The notes beneath the pieces were generated by a model, which worked only from the letters and a program-made list of their open reading frames with translations, ran no database searches and had not been told where the DNA came from. Of a stretch of DNA of 49,252 bases, positions 32,687 through 43,062 are shown piece by piece (positions within the stretch are counted from its first letter, which is position 1; each line of letters starts with the position of its first letter). Made by a program: the position numbers and the translations under genes. The stretch spans positions 1 to 49,252 of the forward strand of contig CAYFJO010000027.1 in the NCBI GenBank assembly GCA_964343305.1, in the 5' to 3' direction. This DNA comes from CAYFJO01 sp964343305 (GTDB lineage: Bacteria > Planctomycetota > Planctomycetia > Pirellulales > Pirellulaceae).

Positions 32687-33634
32687 ACATCGAATTGCGG
32701 ATGTCGCAAGAAAACGTTGATCGGAATCTGAACAGACTATTCGGTTTCCATTCGAACGTAGGGAGAATTGCACGGACAAATGGATTCAAGCAGAAGGCGG
32801 CGCAAAAATACGAAGACACCTAATAATTTACTGATCGAGAGATTGTGCAACGGCAAATTGCTTCATGCAGACGAGACGAAGGTCAGTGTAGGTGGCACGG
32901 ATGGGTTCGTTTGGGTCTTAGCCAACATGGAAGAAGTGGCCTATGTTTACAGCGAGACACGCGAGGCCGACCTGCCACAGACATTGCTCAAAAACTTCAC
33001 GGGTGTGTTGGTCTCGGATTTCTACGCAGCATACGACGGAATTCAATGCCCTCAGCAAAGGTGCCTAATTCACCTTATCCGGGACTTGAACGACGCAGTC
33101 TTGAAGTATCCATTTGACGAGGAATTGAGACGTCTCGTGAAACGCTTTGTCGCATTGTTGAAGCCAATGATTGAGACAATTGATCGTCGCGGCCTAAAGC
33201 GTCATTTCCTCAAGAAACACCCGGTAGCCGTTGATCGCTTTTTCCGAGTCCTCTCAATAACCGACGTAGAAAGCGAGCCGGCTGCGAAGTGGACGAAACG
33301 ATTCGAGAAAAATCGCGACAAACTCTTTACGTTTTTGATGCACGACGGTGTACCTTGGAACAATAATAATGCCGAGCACGCCATCAAAGCGTTTGCATTG
33401 CTTCGGCGGGTTATCGCGGGTGTGACCACCGAGAAAGGCATTCGAGAGTACTTGGTTCTTCTCAGCATTTGCCAGACGTGCAAGTACAAAGAACTGGACT
33501 TCTTGAACTTCCTGCGGTCAGGTGAGCATGACATCGACGCGTTTGCACGGTCAACTTTTGGAGTCCCAAAAGCTAGGAAGCGCCATGGGAAAGGGCGGAG
33601 AAAGGCAGGTTGTCCGGCGAAGGCCACCAAGTAA
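32647..33634 (+). pseudogene. IS66-type transposase remnant, 5'-truncated and frameshifted
   Basis: Two frames together give one transposase C-terminal part. The first (32647 to about 32812) reads YGSELVAYSIYLNIELRM, then ENVDRNLNRLFGFHSNVGRI and KQKAAQKYEDT, and hits TAA. The second continues from NNLLIERLCNGKLLHADETK through VLVSDFYAAYDGIQCPQQRC (LIHLIRDLND) and DGVPWNNNNAEHAIKAF, to the stop at 33634. The junction fits loss of two bases in a Tyr codon at about 32813-32815. ADET, VSDFY and NNNNAEHAIK are the DDE-type catalytic blocks of IS66-like transposases. The first third of the protein and the left end of the element are missing, and the remnant abuts the truncated WGR gene. It cannot be active. 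Confidence 0.85.
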
Positions 33635-33795
33635 ATCGAGCTGCCATTCATTTGTGTTCAGCATTGTCTATCCTTAAGTTGGCATTGACGGATCAGACGG
33701 ACTTGCCACTGCACATTCAGAGACGTCTTACCAAAAATTGCGGCGATCGCAGCCTGCAAAATCCGTTTCCGAAGGAGTGTTTTGGTTACCGTAAT

Positions 33796-36024
33796 CTACC
33801 GCCAGGTCTTGTCCTTATCCCTTACCGCTACTTGATGGAAGATCTCTGCGATGGTGAATTTGTTTCCTGGTGGTGGTTGTGAGTGATGCTTGGACTGCTT
33901 TGCGATGGCGAAGATGTCGATCATGTCGGAGCGGTTTTTCAGGATCTTGTGTACCTGATCGATGAGGACGAAAAAGACGCCTTCATGTTGCTCGTTTGCT
34001 GCCATCGTTTTCAGGATGTCAACGGGATTGATGTTCGCTGTTTTCAAGGCGGCTTTGTTGATGTTTGCCAGATGGGCCAGCGCAACGGCTGCGTGCCAGC
34101 GTTGGCCGTGGGTGGTTCCGTTGACAGCCAGATGCGCTGCTAATTCGTAGCCGCTCGGATCACCCAACTCGGCCAAGATTGTGGCTACCTCAAGCGCGTG
34201 TTCCAGTCGACTCTTGTCCGATGAAGAATTCTTAAGGTCTTTTTTCAATTGGTCTATGCCGCTGGTGTCGCCCAAAGTGCCGAGCAAGTGGGCCGCTGAC
34301 CAACGAACTTTTGGATTGGCATCTTGAAGCGATTTCTTCAAGATTGGAATGGCCTCTGCCCCCTTGCGTTCGGCGAGCAAACCAAGTGACCCGTGAAAGT
34401 GGTAATCGAATGTGTTGTTCATTGATCGGTATGCCGCGTGTCGCGTGTCCCACGGAAACCGATGTTGGGCGCGTGGCTGGTGAAATTGAAAGGCGTCCTC
34501 GGCGCCAATGGTGTTGTAATACTCTCTGATCAGAGGCGCGGCCGACTTCGGGCCCCAGCCAGGAAACACGCCGTCATTGGTGGGTGAACTTGAAAAGAAT
34601 ACGCGCGGTGCGATTGCAGCGGCCACTTCGTGGAAATCGAAAGGGAACTTTTTGTGATCGGATTGGTAAACGGTCTCCAATCGCGGCATATATCTTGGCA
34701 GCGCCCACGTCTTGAGCCTGCCTTTCTTCGTTTCGTAGTATTCAAACGGTGTCCAGCCACAACTGGAGACCGCGATCTTCACTCGATCGTCAAATGCCGC
34801 CAGGAACATGGCATTGTGTCCGCCCAACGAATGGCCAATCGTGCCAATCTTGTTGGGGTCAACGTCTGGATGAACCTGCAATAAATCGACGCAGGTCATG
34901 TGATTGAAAACACCCTTCATCGTTCCCGATGCATAACGATCGGCGTCGAAATCGTAGGGCCTCGCATCACCGAATCCGGGGTAATCCGGCACGATGACGA
35001 CGTAGCCCATCATCGCAAGTTCGATCGGAAAGTTGCACAGAGGCCAGCTTTCGAAACAGCCTTTGCCAGCATCGCCGGTCGGATGCATGCCGACAATTCC
35101 CGGTCGTCGTTGATGGGGCTCGTTGTTTAGAGGTTCGTAAAGAAACGCATGGATCAGTTCGTCGTCGATCGCGGCGAAGGTGATCGTCTTTTTGACGTAA
35201 CGGCCGCGAGGCTGCTGATTGATGACGCGGATCTTGAAATCTTCGAGGCGACGGCGTTTGGGGCGATCGGGCAACGGTCCCATGACTTGTAACATGCTGT
35301 CGATGATTTGCTGACGCTTGATCTCAAAATGCTCCGGTTTCGTGATCGGCTTTAATCGATCAGCGTCGTCGTAATAGACCATCAAGTCTCTGGGAAGCGG
35401 CGCGACTTTTTTCTTGGCACAGTTTTGCGATTCGGCTGGCGTTTCCTTCAACAAACTGAAGTTGTCTGCCCATATCTGAATGCCAAACCGATTGACGCCT
35501 CGCCTATCCAAGAGCCTGAATGTGATTTTGTAATTCTTGTCTTTCTCGAACTTGTCACGAGCAACGCGCCGGAACTTTGGTTCCTTCAGATACCGCGTGA
35601 GATCCAAGGACACTTTCTTCCAATTCGCGTCTCCGCCGGCAACGTCCGCTTCCCAGATCACTTCCCGATCCAACAACAACTCCATCCAGTGATATCCGCT
35701 CGTACCGCCGGTGTAGTTGTCCTTGACGTAAAACGAGATTCCTCTGTGCGCCTCGGACAATTCCACGACCTGCGCGATCCCCGCGAAATCGCCGTCAGAC
35801 GTTTTGGTTGCATCGGGCAGTGAAACAGTGAAGCTTTTCTTGCCATCATGAAATGCGTCACCGTCGAATGACGCTTGCAATTGCTCGCCCTTCTTTACGA
35901 TTTGCCAATCACGCGAGTCCTCAAAACTTGGACTTCCTAAATCATCCGCCTGGAGTGATACGAGTCCAGCAAGCAAGAAGAGCAATGAGAACCAAAAAAA
36001 TGTCTTATTGACTAGCACGATCAT
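33796..36024 (-). CDS. Secreted alpha/beta hydrolase with CBM-like N-terminus and HEAT tail
   Basis: A 742-aa exported protein with signal peptide TFFWFSLLFLLAGLVSLQA. Residues about 30-195 form a beta-sandwich resembling a carbohydrate-binding module (FAGIAQVVELSEAHRGISFY, GYHWMELLLDREVIW). The hydrolase core (about 220-570) is of the acetyl-xylan-esterase/dienelactone-hydrolase kind: RPGIVGMHPTGDAG, MGYVVIVPDYPGFGDARPYD, and the elbow IGTIGHSLGGHNAMFL, with Asp in SSPTNDGVFPGW and His in QPRAQHRFPW as candidates for the triad. HEAT-like repeats follow (about 570-690). Probably a polysaccharide esterase. The next gene on the same strand (23 bp upstream) is an M14 peptidase, so the two may be one operon. 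Confidence 0.85.
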   Translation of the reverse strand: MIVLVNKTFFWFSLLFLLAGLVSLQADDLGSPSFEDSRDWQIVKKGEQLQASFDGDAFHDGKKSFTVSLPDATKTSDGDFAGIAQVVELSEAHRGISFYVKDNYTGGTSGYHWMELLLDREVIWEADVAGGDANWKKVSLDLTRYLKEPKFRRVARDKFEKDKNYKITFRLLDRRGVNRFGIQIWADNFSLLKETPAESQNCAKKKVAPLPRDLMVYYDDADRLKPITKPEHFEIKRQQIIDSMLQVMGPLPDRPKRRRLEDFKIRVINQQPRGRYVKKTITFAAIDDELIHAFLYEPLNNEPHQRRPGIVGMHPTGDAGKGCFESWPLCNFPIELAMMGYVVIVPDYPGFGDARPYDFDADRYASGTMKGVFNHMTCVDLLQVHPDVDPNKIGTIGHSLGGHNAMFLAAFDDRVKIAVSSCGWTPFEYYETKKGRLKTWALPRYMPRLETVYQSDHKKFPFDFHEVAAAIAPRVFFSSSPTNDGVFPGWGPKSAAPLIREYYNTIGAEDAFQFHQPRAQHRFPWDTRHAAYRSMNNTFDYHFHGSLGLLAERKGAEAIPILKKSLQDANPKVRWSAAHLLGTLGDTSGIDQLKKDLKNSSSDKSRLEHALEVATILAELGDPSGYELAAHLAVNGTTHGQRWHAAVALAHLANINKAALKTANINPVDILKTMAANEQHEGVFFVLIDQVHKILKNRSDMIDIFAIAKQSKHHSQPPPGNKFTIAEIFHQVAVRDKDKTWR

Positions 36025-36047
36025 GTTGCTCTGCGTGGCCTTGCACT

Positions 36048-37286
36048 CTAATTCCTTGGATTGTTTGACAAATACCTAGCCACTGACTGCGCGAGTTGCC
36101 GTCCCACGGCTTGATAGCCCTGCTGAGTACTCTGTGGAGTATTCCAAACCGTTTCGAGCGTCGTTGAGAGCACGTGGTCTGAGGTGTGATTCCGAACCCA
36201 GTTGCTGCTCATTCGATTTCGCTCCTCTTCTGTTTTGACATACGTGGCGAATTTGTAGTCCGATGCCAATGGCAGAGGGTCAGAGATTAGTTCGCGCGAA
36301 ATTGCTAACCAGCGCGCGTGGTTTCGCTGCTGAATCGAAGGCAACTTATCGAGGTTCATGGGACCAAAGAAGTACGGGCGCTTCTCATTTGGACCGGGAT
36401 TGTGTAGGTCCAGAAAAAAATCAAACCGGTTTGCCCCATCAAACTTCTGAATTTTCGCCTGTGCCGCAGCGACCTCTGGGTACACGGGTTTGTCCGACCA
36501 ATCTCGATTATGGTCGCGCGGGATCGCGTCTTTGCCACCCGCGCCGACCGCCACATTATCGATGTCCATGATCGGAACGAAGTGAATTGTCGCAGTTTTT
36601 CGAAGGGCGATCGCGGCGGGATCGTCGCTGGCTGTCCACTCGATGAACCCTCGCCCGACCCAACTCGATCCCGCTTCCCAAGCGTGCTGACGCGTTTGTA
36701 CCCAAACACCATATGATCCGCTACCAATGCGGATTCCGTGGACGGCGCGGTCGCCGCGAGTACGCGCCAACTCGAAACGTTCTGAATCCGGCAGGCTCCG
36801 TGCGATCTTTTTCAGTAGTGCCTCAGCGTGTGAAGGCAGAAACGGCGGTCCCCAGGCGAGCCAAATTGTCTTTGCCGTGGTTTCGAATTCATAGACGGCG
36901 ACGCCGCCTTCTTTTCGATGCCCAGGCGTTTGAGTCCAAGTGACGTTGTCGGTACTTATGGCTGCCTGAATTGGCTGAGCCCAGTCCGCGCTCAGAATTC
37001 GTTTGGCCCGAAATGGCTTCGTGTTCTTGCTAACTTTCAGAGTTAGAGCCTGGCCTTTTTTCAAACCATCGATTCGAAGATACCACCAACACGGCCAACC
37101 TTGTCCTGGATGCACAGCGGGATGAATGTGAATCACGCCCGCGTCGGAGTCAATTGACTCAACGGTGGCTGATCCACCTGGAAAACTTGTCGACACCTTC
37201 AACTCGTGCATCGATTCGTCGGCATTCGCACCGGCGACGATCAACAACAACGAGCAAGCGGCAACCAACAATTCACGGTGCGGCAT
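36048..37286 (-). CDS. Secreted M14-family zinc carboxypeptidase
   Basis: A 412-aa exported peptidase; the ATG at 37286 begins a signal peptide (ELLVAACSLLLIVAGANA), and the first in-frame ATG at 37331 would add 15 residues unlike a leader. An N-terminal beta domain (about 25-145) precedes the peptidase domain. Zinc ligands: His and Glu in QTRQHAWEAGSSW, and the second His in FFLDLHNPGP. Substrate/loop blocks are RDHNRDW and, near the end, the catalytic Glu in TTLETVWN. The domain order and the HxxEAGSSW block resemble cytosolic-carboxypeptidase-like M14 proteins, but this one is exported. It shares a 280-bp divergent promoter region with the HEAT protein to its right and lies just upstream of the hydrolase at 36024. 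Confidence 0.85.
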   Translation of the reverse strand: MPHRELLVAACSLLLIVAGANADESMHELKVSTSFPGGSATVESIDSDAGVIHIHPAVHPGQGWPCWWYLRIDGLKKGQALTLKVSKNTKPFRAKRILSADWAQPIQAAISTDNVTWTQTPGHRKEGGVAVYEFETTAKTIWLAWGPPFLPSHAEALLKKIARSLPDSERFELARTRGDRAVHGIRIGSGSYGVWVQTRQHAWEAGSSWVGRGFIEWTASDDPAAIALRKTATIHFVPIMDIDNVAVGAGGKDAIPRDHNRDWSDKPVYPEVAAAQAKIQKFDGANRFDFFLDLHNPGPNEKRPYFFGPMNLDKLPSIQQRNHARWLAISRELISDPLPLASDYKFATYVKTEEERNRMSSNWVRNHTSDHVLSTTLETVWNTPQSTQQGYQAVGRQLAQSVARYLSNNPRN

Positions 37287-37566
37287 GAGCGTATACCTAA
37301 TTCCTGTTGTGTCACATCGAAAATGATACATTGAGACTGAGACCGTTCATTTGTTTGGTGAGGTGTGCGAGAGTTTGAAAGGCCGAAAGTGTTGGTGACT
37401 TTCGCTACCACTCAAATCGGACAGTTTATCTGGTCAATTTACCACAACATTCTTCAACTTGCGTTCCCCGATGTAAGATAAGGGGACATTCTGAGCCGCA
37501 TCCTTGAAACGCCCTTTCAATTCATAATTACATTATCTTCAATTCACAACGCGAACAGAGATTGGA

Positions 37567-40500
37567 ATGACACGCATCGATAATCGAATTGAAACCGCTT
37601 GGTTGATCGCGTTAGCGATGTTGCTAGTCATTCGTGCGACGGACGTTGCGGCGCAGACGACGTCTGTTGATGTTACTGAGGTTATCGGGAGTCTTTCTCA
37701 TCACGATCCAGATGTTCGAGTCGCGGCTGCTAATCGTGCGCTTGTGTTGCTCGACCCGAAGTTGCGGGATGCTCTGGCCCGCGCGCTGTCGGATCGTGAC
37801 TCGACCGTTCGACAACGTGCGGCTGTGGCTTTGATTCGGATACCGGGCGACGAGACGAGGAATGTGGTGTTGCGGAATCTCGCGCATGCTGATCCGGTTG
37901 TGCGGGGGGCGATGTACTATCATTTTTTGTTGCAGCCGAACGTTCCAGCGTCGCTGTTGGACAAACTGGCGAAGGGACTCGACGATTCGGATGACACCGC
38001 GAGGGTCCGCGCGGCCGCTGCGATTCGTAAGATTAAAGGAGACGCTCCGAGGGCCGTGATGGTGAGGCTTGCCGGGCACAAGGACAGTCCCGTTCGGACT
38101 CAGGCTCTCGGCTGGTTGCGAGAGCATCCCACGCCGGATGTCGCTGACTTGCTTGCCAAACATGTGGACGACACGGACGAAACGGCGCGGCTGCACGCCA
38201 TCGCCGGACTCCGTAGTTTGGCAACGAAAGATGTCGCGGATGAAATGCTCAAAGCACTGAAGCATACGGACGCCGCGGTCCGTCAGCAGGCAGTTCTCTA
38301 TTTTGTGTCGGCTCCAGATCCGCGTGCGAACGGGTTGCTGATCGCTGCGCTGAAAGACATCGACAACAACGCTCGCACGTACGCCGCGCGGGCAGTTGAA
38401 AAAATGGATCGTTCAGACGCACGCTCGGCATTCGCGGCTTTTCGAAAACTCGAGAACCAACGGGTCGACGCCGCCGCACTTTTGAAAAACGTAACAATGC
38501 CCGTGGATTTGCAAAAGCTACTTTTGCATCGAGATGCGGCTGTTCGATACAAGGCGGCGATGGCGTTGCGGTACATGCGTGGCGAGGACGCGATGCGAGC
38601 GGCGATGGCTGGGATGAAGCACGCCGATGCTCGAGTTCGCGCGAATTTGGCGTACCGCATGCACGAACTGCCCAACCCCGACGCGACGGATGCGTTGAAG
38701 GAATTGCTCGACGACCCCAATTCAACCGTCCGGCATCACGCCGCAATGGCTTTGTCGGTGACTCCTGGTGAGCCGGCCGCGAAAGTCTGCGTGGCGGCGC
38801 TCGAGCATTCCGATCCGGCCGTGCGTGCTCGTGCCCTTTATCGAATTTACTTGCGTCCGACTGAAGCTGACGCCGCTGTGTTGCCGAAAGTTGTCGCGGC
38901 TCTCGACGACATTCATGCGAGCGCCCGTGCGCATGCAGCTCGTGCTTTGTGGAAACTTCCTGGCGAGGCGGCATCGAAAGCCGCACTCGCCGCGCTGACT
39001 CATCACGATCCCGCGGTACGTTCGCATGTCACGTTACGTTTCGCCGATCAGCCCGACGCGTCGGTACTTCCGGCTTTGATCAAGGGGCTGTCGGACATCG
39101 ACTCGACGGTTCGCCTGCATGCGGCCAGGGCAATTCGCAAAACGCCTGGCGACGATGCACAAATAGCAGCGATCACGGCGTTCAAACATCCCGACTCAAA
39201 AGTTCGCGAACAGGCCGTCTACCGTTTCGTCGAACTTCCCAACGCTGCCGTCAGCGAAACGCTGGCGAAGATGCTGAACGATCCGATGCGGCAGGTTCGG
39301 ATTCACACGATGTCGGCACTGGCACATTCCGGCGACGCCCGCGCGGTGAAACATCTTTACACGACGATTGACGACGACGACCAGGAAGTTCGGCTTCACG
39401 CGGGCCGCGTCATCAAAATGCTTTTGCAGAGGTTTCCAGCCAGCGCCGTCTCTACGTCCGACTCGCCTCTGAGTCCGGCCGAGGCTGCCGAGTTGCTGCG
39501 GCCGATTCCGCCGTCGGAGATAGAGCGGCCCGTCGCTTACGTCGAAATGTACGGTGGCGACCGCATCGCCGGCAAAGTGATCAGCTACGTTGGTCGTCAG
39601 CAAGGTTCGCAGGCAGCCCGTTTGCCGCATGTTTTGTTCGAGCCGACGAGTGCATCCGTCGTGCCCATCAACGATTCTAGTTCGTCGTCGTCAGGCCACG
39701 CCCGCATCGTGGCCAATTGGATTCGTCGCGTGGTTTGGCAACGTCGTGGCGGAACGGTTCATTATCAACCCGCGACCGTTCTGTTGCGCGGCGGCGGCCG
39801 CACGGAATATCGCAGCTTGAAGTGGAGCGAACACGGCGTCATGCTGCTAACGTCGGACGGAATTGAAACGATCGACTTTGACGACATTGCCGAGTTGCAT
39901 CTGCCCGCAGCCGATGCGTGGCAAGCGTGGTACGAACAACTGGCGATGGCTGGCGTCAAACCGGCGGATCAACTTTTGCGGGTCGGCAGCGTCGACGGGT
40001 CGGTCATCACGATTCCCCAGCACCGGTTTCGGACGTTTCTTTACACCGAGTCGACCGACCCGCGGAATTGGGGACACGGTTTTCAGCCGCCTTGGTGTCT
40101 TGATGTGCTGTCGATTCCACAGCCGACGGTTTGGCTGCGAAGTGTCGCGCCGGCGACCGACGTTCCGTTGTTTCCGCCGTCGGGATACGAGCCGCGCACC
40201 AACGTGCTGTACGACTGGCAAACGGATAACAGTGTTCTTCGCAGCGGGCTGGTCACGGCGAATCGACCGTTTCGGTGGGGCTTCGGGGTTCATGCCGACA
40301 ACGTGTTGCAGTTTCCCGTGCCCGCGGCGGCGATCGGTTTTCAGACGCACGTGGGGCTCGACAAGAGCGTGGGCAATGGCGGCTGTGCGCGGGGCGTGGT
40401 CAGAACGCGACACAAGGATCAAAGTACGGTCGTGTTCAAAAGCCCGCTACTGATCGGCTCGGACAAAGTCCACACGACCGGCAAACTCGCGATCGCATCC

Positions 40501-42168
40501 GTCGAGTCGCCAGCGCTGCTGGAACTCGTCGCCGACTCCGCCCACGCCGATCGGCCGCCGGGTGCCGATCCATTTCACATCCGTGACATGGTCAACTGGT
40601 CGCAGCCGCGTTTCCTGCTCGATCCGGCCCGCATGCAGGCTTCCATCACTACGCACACGCGGCAAGTCATCCGCGACCTCACCGGTTGGGACGTCAAGGA
40701 GATGCGCGGCGGCACGACGGAGATCGCGAATCCTTGGTGGTCAGACAATCGCAACAAGTTTCAGCCCGTCCTGGTCGTCAAAAATACTCCTGTAACGCTG
40801 ATACGCACGATCCCCGCGGGTGTCCAGGCGCATCAAGTCCTGCTGAAAGTCTGGCGGACGGATTCCACCGTCGAGCGGTCACGAATCAAAGTGAGTGTTG
40901 ATGACACGCTCGTTGGCACATTCGAGATTCCGATTCGCAGTTCGACGCAGCAACCATTGCCAATCGCCGTTCCGCTGAACGTCCCGAAGAACCGCGAAGT
41001 GACTTTGACCGTCCGCCATCTCGACGAAACGATCGGCGGCGAAATCCACTGGGGCGACGTGACCTTCGACGACAAACTGCCTTCGCCACTGGTTCTGCTG
41101 GACGACTACGGAGCGCCCGCCGCCGTCAACAAGAAAGACACGGCCAAGGCCACCTTCACAACCGACGATGTACTGTCCGGCCAGCGAGCGATGAAGTTGA
41201 CACCCGGCAGTCGCTTTCAACTCCCGGTTGGCACCGTTCTCAAAATCCGCGAACAGCCTGGCGAGGATGCGTTCCGCTACCTGCGTTTTGCCTTCCGCAA
41301 AGTCGGCGGCGGAACGATCTCGCTCGAATTGCACCAGCCCGATGAATTGCTTCCGCCAATCCGTTACGATGCCGGCGCGGGCGAACCGGGCTTCGGCAAG
41401 TCGAACAAAGTTTGGGGAGCCGGCATTCCCGACGTTTGGGTCATGGTCGAGGTCGATCTCTTCACGGACTGGGGCGAGTCGCAAATCGACGGCCTGGTCC
41501 TCGGCACACCCGACGGTGACTACGCCTTGTTCGACTACGTCTACCTCGCCCGCAACCGCCGCGATTTCTCGCGCATCGCGGGTGTCCCGTCCCTGGCCGA
41601 CAACAACTACCGAGCACGCCGAGCGCTAATCCAACCCATCCTCGACAAGACCGCCCCAGCGATCGTCGCCATCGAAGTCGAAGGCCGCAAAGGAACGGGC
41701 GTCCTGTTCGGCGACCAAGGCCACGTCCTCACGGCAACGAGTGTCTTAGGCGGCAACGATCGTCCAGCCACCGTCCGCCTGTCCAACGGAAAACAAATCA
41801 AAGGAACCACCAGCATCGCCCCCGACTCCGCAACCGGTTTCATCAAACTCGCCGAGAAACCAGAATTGCCAGGCCTTGCCCTGAGCAAAAAAACAAACCT
41901 GCCCAACATCGGTATCTACGTCGGCTATTCATTCACCCCACAGACTTTCAAAAACCGAGCCGGCTCCTACCTGACGAACCTCATCTCCTCAGACGAAACC
42001 ACCTTGCAGACCAACTTCATCCTGAACGGCGCGCTACCAGGGGGCCCCCTCTTCGACGAAAACAGCAACATCCTCGCCATGCACGAAGAGCCCAATCCAC
42101 CCAAACCTCGACACTTCAATCGCGTCTCGAAAGCACCGTCTCAACAAGCCGCACAGCCACCGAATTAA
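37567..42168 (+). CDS. Giant secreted HEAT-repeat / NPCBM protein with pseudo-protease C-terminus
   Basis: A 1533-aa exported protein with signal peptide WLIALAMLLVIRATDVAAQ. Residues about 35-640 are an unusually long array of HEAT repeats, each near 30 aa with the recurring core HxDPxVRxxAxxAL (for example SHHDPDVRVAAANRALVLL). An NPCBM-like beta domain follows (about 875-1030: PFRWGFGVHADNVLQFP, LDKSVGNGGCARGV), then another CBM-like region (about 1170-1330). The final 180 residues have the trypsin/DegP layout: APAIVAIEVEGRKGTGVLFG, then VLTATSV where VLTAAHV is expected, DSATGFIKL where the catalytic Asp lies, and GALPGGPLFDEN where GNSGGPL is expected. All three catalytic residues seem lost, so it likely binds peptide rather than cuts it. 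It converges on the SGNH gene with only 14 bp between stops. Confidence 0.88.
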   Translation: MTRIDNRIETAWLIALAMLLVIRATDVAAQTTSVDVTEVIGSLSHHDPDVRVAAANRALVLLDPKLRDALARALSDRDSTVRQRAAVALIRIPGDETRNVVLRNLAHADPVVRGAMYYHFLLQPNVPASLLDKLAKGLDDSDDTARVRAAAAIRKIKGDAPRAVMVRLAGHKDSPVRTQALGWLREHPTPDVADLLAKHVDDTDETARLHAIAGLRSLATKDVADEMLKALKHTDAAVRQQAVLYFVSAPDPRANGLLIAALKDIDNNARTYAARAVEKMDRSDARSAFAAFRKLENQRVDAAALLKNVTMPVDLQKLLLHRDAAVRYKAAMALRYMRGEDAMRAAMAGMKHADARVRANLAYRMHELPNPDATDALKELLDDPNSTVRHHAAMALSVTPGEPAAKVCVAALEHSDPAVRARALYRIYLRPTEADAAVLPKVVAALDDIHASARAHAARALWKLPGEAASKAALAALTHHDPAVRSHVTLRFADQPDASVLPALIKGLSDIDSTVRLHAARAIRKTPGDDAQIAAITAFKHPDSKVREQAVYRFVELPNAAVSETLAKMLNDPMRQVRIHTMSALAHSGDARAVKHLYTTIDDDDQEVRLHAGRVIKMLLQRFPASAVSTSDSPLSPAEAAELLRPIPPSEIERPVAYVEMYGGDRIAGKVISYVGRQQGSQAARLPHVLFEPTSASVVPINDSSSSSSGHARIVANWIRRVVWQRRGGTVHYQPATVLLRGGGRTEYRSLKWSEHGVMLLTSDGIETIDFDDIAELHLPAADAWQAWYEQLAMAGVKPADQLLRVGSVDGSVITIPQHRFRTFLYTESTDPRNWGHGFQPPWCLDVLSIPQPTVWLRSVAPATDVPLFPPSGYEPRTNVLYDWQTDNSVLRSGLVTANRPFRWGFGVHADNVLQFPVPAAAIGFQTHVGLDKSVGNGGCARGVVRTRHKDQSTVVFKSPLLIGSDKVHTTGKLAIASVESPALLELVADSAHADRPPGADPFHIRDMVNWSQPRFLLDPARMQASITTHTRQVIRDLTGWDVKEMRGGTTEIANPWWSDNRNKFQPVLVVKNTPVTLIRTIPAGVQAHQVLLKVWRTDSTVERSRIKVSVDDTLVGTFEIPIRSSTQQPLPIAVPLNVPKNREVTLTVRHLDETIGGEIHWGDVTFDDKLPSPLVLLDDYGAPAAVNKKDTAKATFTTDDVLSGQRAMKLTPGSRFQLPVGTVLKIREQPGEDAFRYLRFAFRKVGGGTISLELHQPDELLPPIRYDAGAGEPGFGKSNKVWGAGIPDVWVMVEVDLFTDWGESQIDGLVLGTPDGDYALFDYVYLARNRRDFSRIAGVPSLADNNYRARRALIQPILDKTAPAIVAIEVEGRKGTGVLFGDQGHVLTATSVLGGNDRPATVRLSNGKQIKGTTSIAPDSATGFIKLAEKPELPGLALSKKTNLPNIGIYVGYSFTPQTFKNRAGSYLTNLISSDETTLQTNFILNGALPGGPLFDENSNILAMHEEPNPPKPRHFNRVSKAPSQQAAQPPN

Positions 42169-42182
42169 GTCGGCAACAAAAA

Positions 42183-43010
42183 TCAGCGTTGCGTTTTTTT
42201 CTCTTTCCGCTCCCGCATGATCTTGGAGAGATACTTAGCCGTTTCGTCACCGATTACATTGTAGCCGGCAAGGTTGGGGTGACGGTCGCTATACCAATTG
42301 GGAAGATGACCGAGGATGGCGTCCAGCTCATTGCTCATCACCAACACGCTGGAGCCGCTGACGTAAGGCTTGACGAGTTCGTGAAACTTATCGGGAATCT
42401 TGGCCAGCGGATATCGCCGGTAGTTGAGCATATTCGGCCCCTTCTTCAACTCGGCGACGTAGCGAGGATGCAGATCGAAGACTTCGAGGTTTTCCTTTTT
42501 GGCGACCTGGCAAACAAGCTCGCTCGCCAACGCGGTTTGCTCCTCTGCCGAATATGGAATATTGGTCGTTGGAATGATCAAGGCTTGTGGGTGATCACGT
42601 CTCAGCAAGGCGATCAACTCGTGCAGATGTTTGGGAAACTCCTCTTCGAAATTCTTCAACCGCCCCCGATCGTTGATGCCGTAGCGCACAAAGATGTAGT
42701 CGAGACCCGGAAGCTTGGACACAGCTTTTTCGTATCGCCCCGAATCAATCAAGCGACGAATATACTCGCCGCTGATTCCGGATTGAATGACATGCGTCGG
42801 CGGAAGATCGCCTTCTGCCGCAAGAAGTTGCTCGATCACCTTTTCGAGGTGAGGTCCCTTCGGTTTGATGATTCGCGGGATACTTCCTTCGGTTGTGCTG
42901 TCGCCCAAAAGGAGGATTTGAATTTTGCCTTCATGCTCGCCACGAGCTGGGGACGCGATTGAAAGAAAACCGATGAGGGTAACGAGGATTGGAAGCGAAC
43001 AGATTTTCAT
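42183..43010 (-). CDS. Secreted SGNH/GDSL hydrolase
   Basis: A 275-aa exported hydrolase with signal peptide SLPILVTLIGFLSIASPARG. All four SGNH blocks are visible: IQILLLGDSTTEGS (nucleophile Ser), block II Gly in HVIQSGISGEYIRR, the oxyanion Asn in FVRYGINDRGR, and Asp-His in NWYSDRHPNLAGYN. The length is normal for a single-domain GDSL esterase. It probably removes acyl groups from a glycan. It converges with the HEAT protein and has 50 bp before the decayed nucleotidyltransferase fragment upstream. Confidence 0.92.
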   Translation of the reverse strand: MKICSLPILVTLIGFLSIASPARGEHEGKIQILLLGDSTTEGSIPRIIKPKGPHLEKVIEQLLAAEGDLPPTHVIQSGISGEYIRRLIDSGRYEKAVSKLPGLDYIFVRYGINDRGRLKNFEEEFPKHLHELIALLRRDHPQALIIPTTNIPYSAEEQTALASELVCQVAKKENLEVFDLHPRYVAELKKGPNMLNYRRYPLAKIPDKFHELVKPYVSGSSVLVMSNELDAILGHLPNWYSDRHPNLAGYNVIGDETAKYLSKIMRERKEKKTQR

Positions 43011-43062
43011 AGCGTTGCATCTCTTATTGTTGTATCCGGTCGGCGTGGTGGCGCGGTTGATG

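Noticed and set aside
42189..42962. Plus-strand frame of 257 codons opposite the SGNH hydrolase
   Set aside because: The minus strand carries all four SGNH blocks and a signal peptide; this frame is its mirror.
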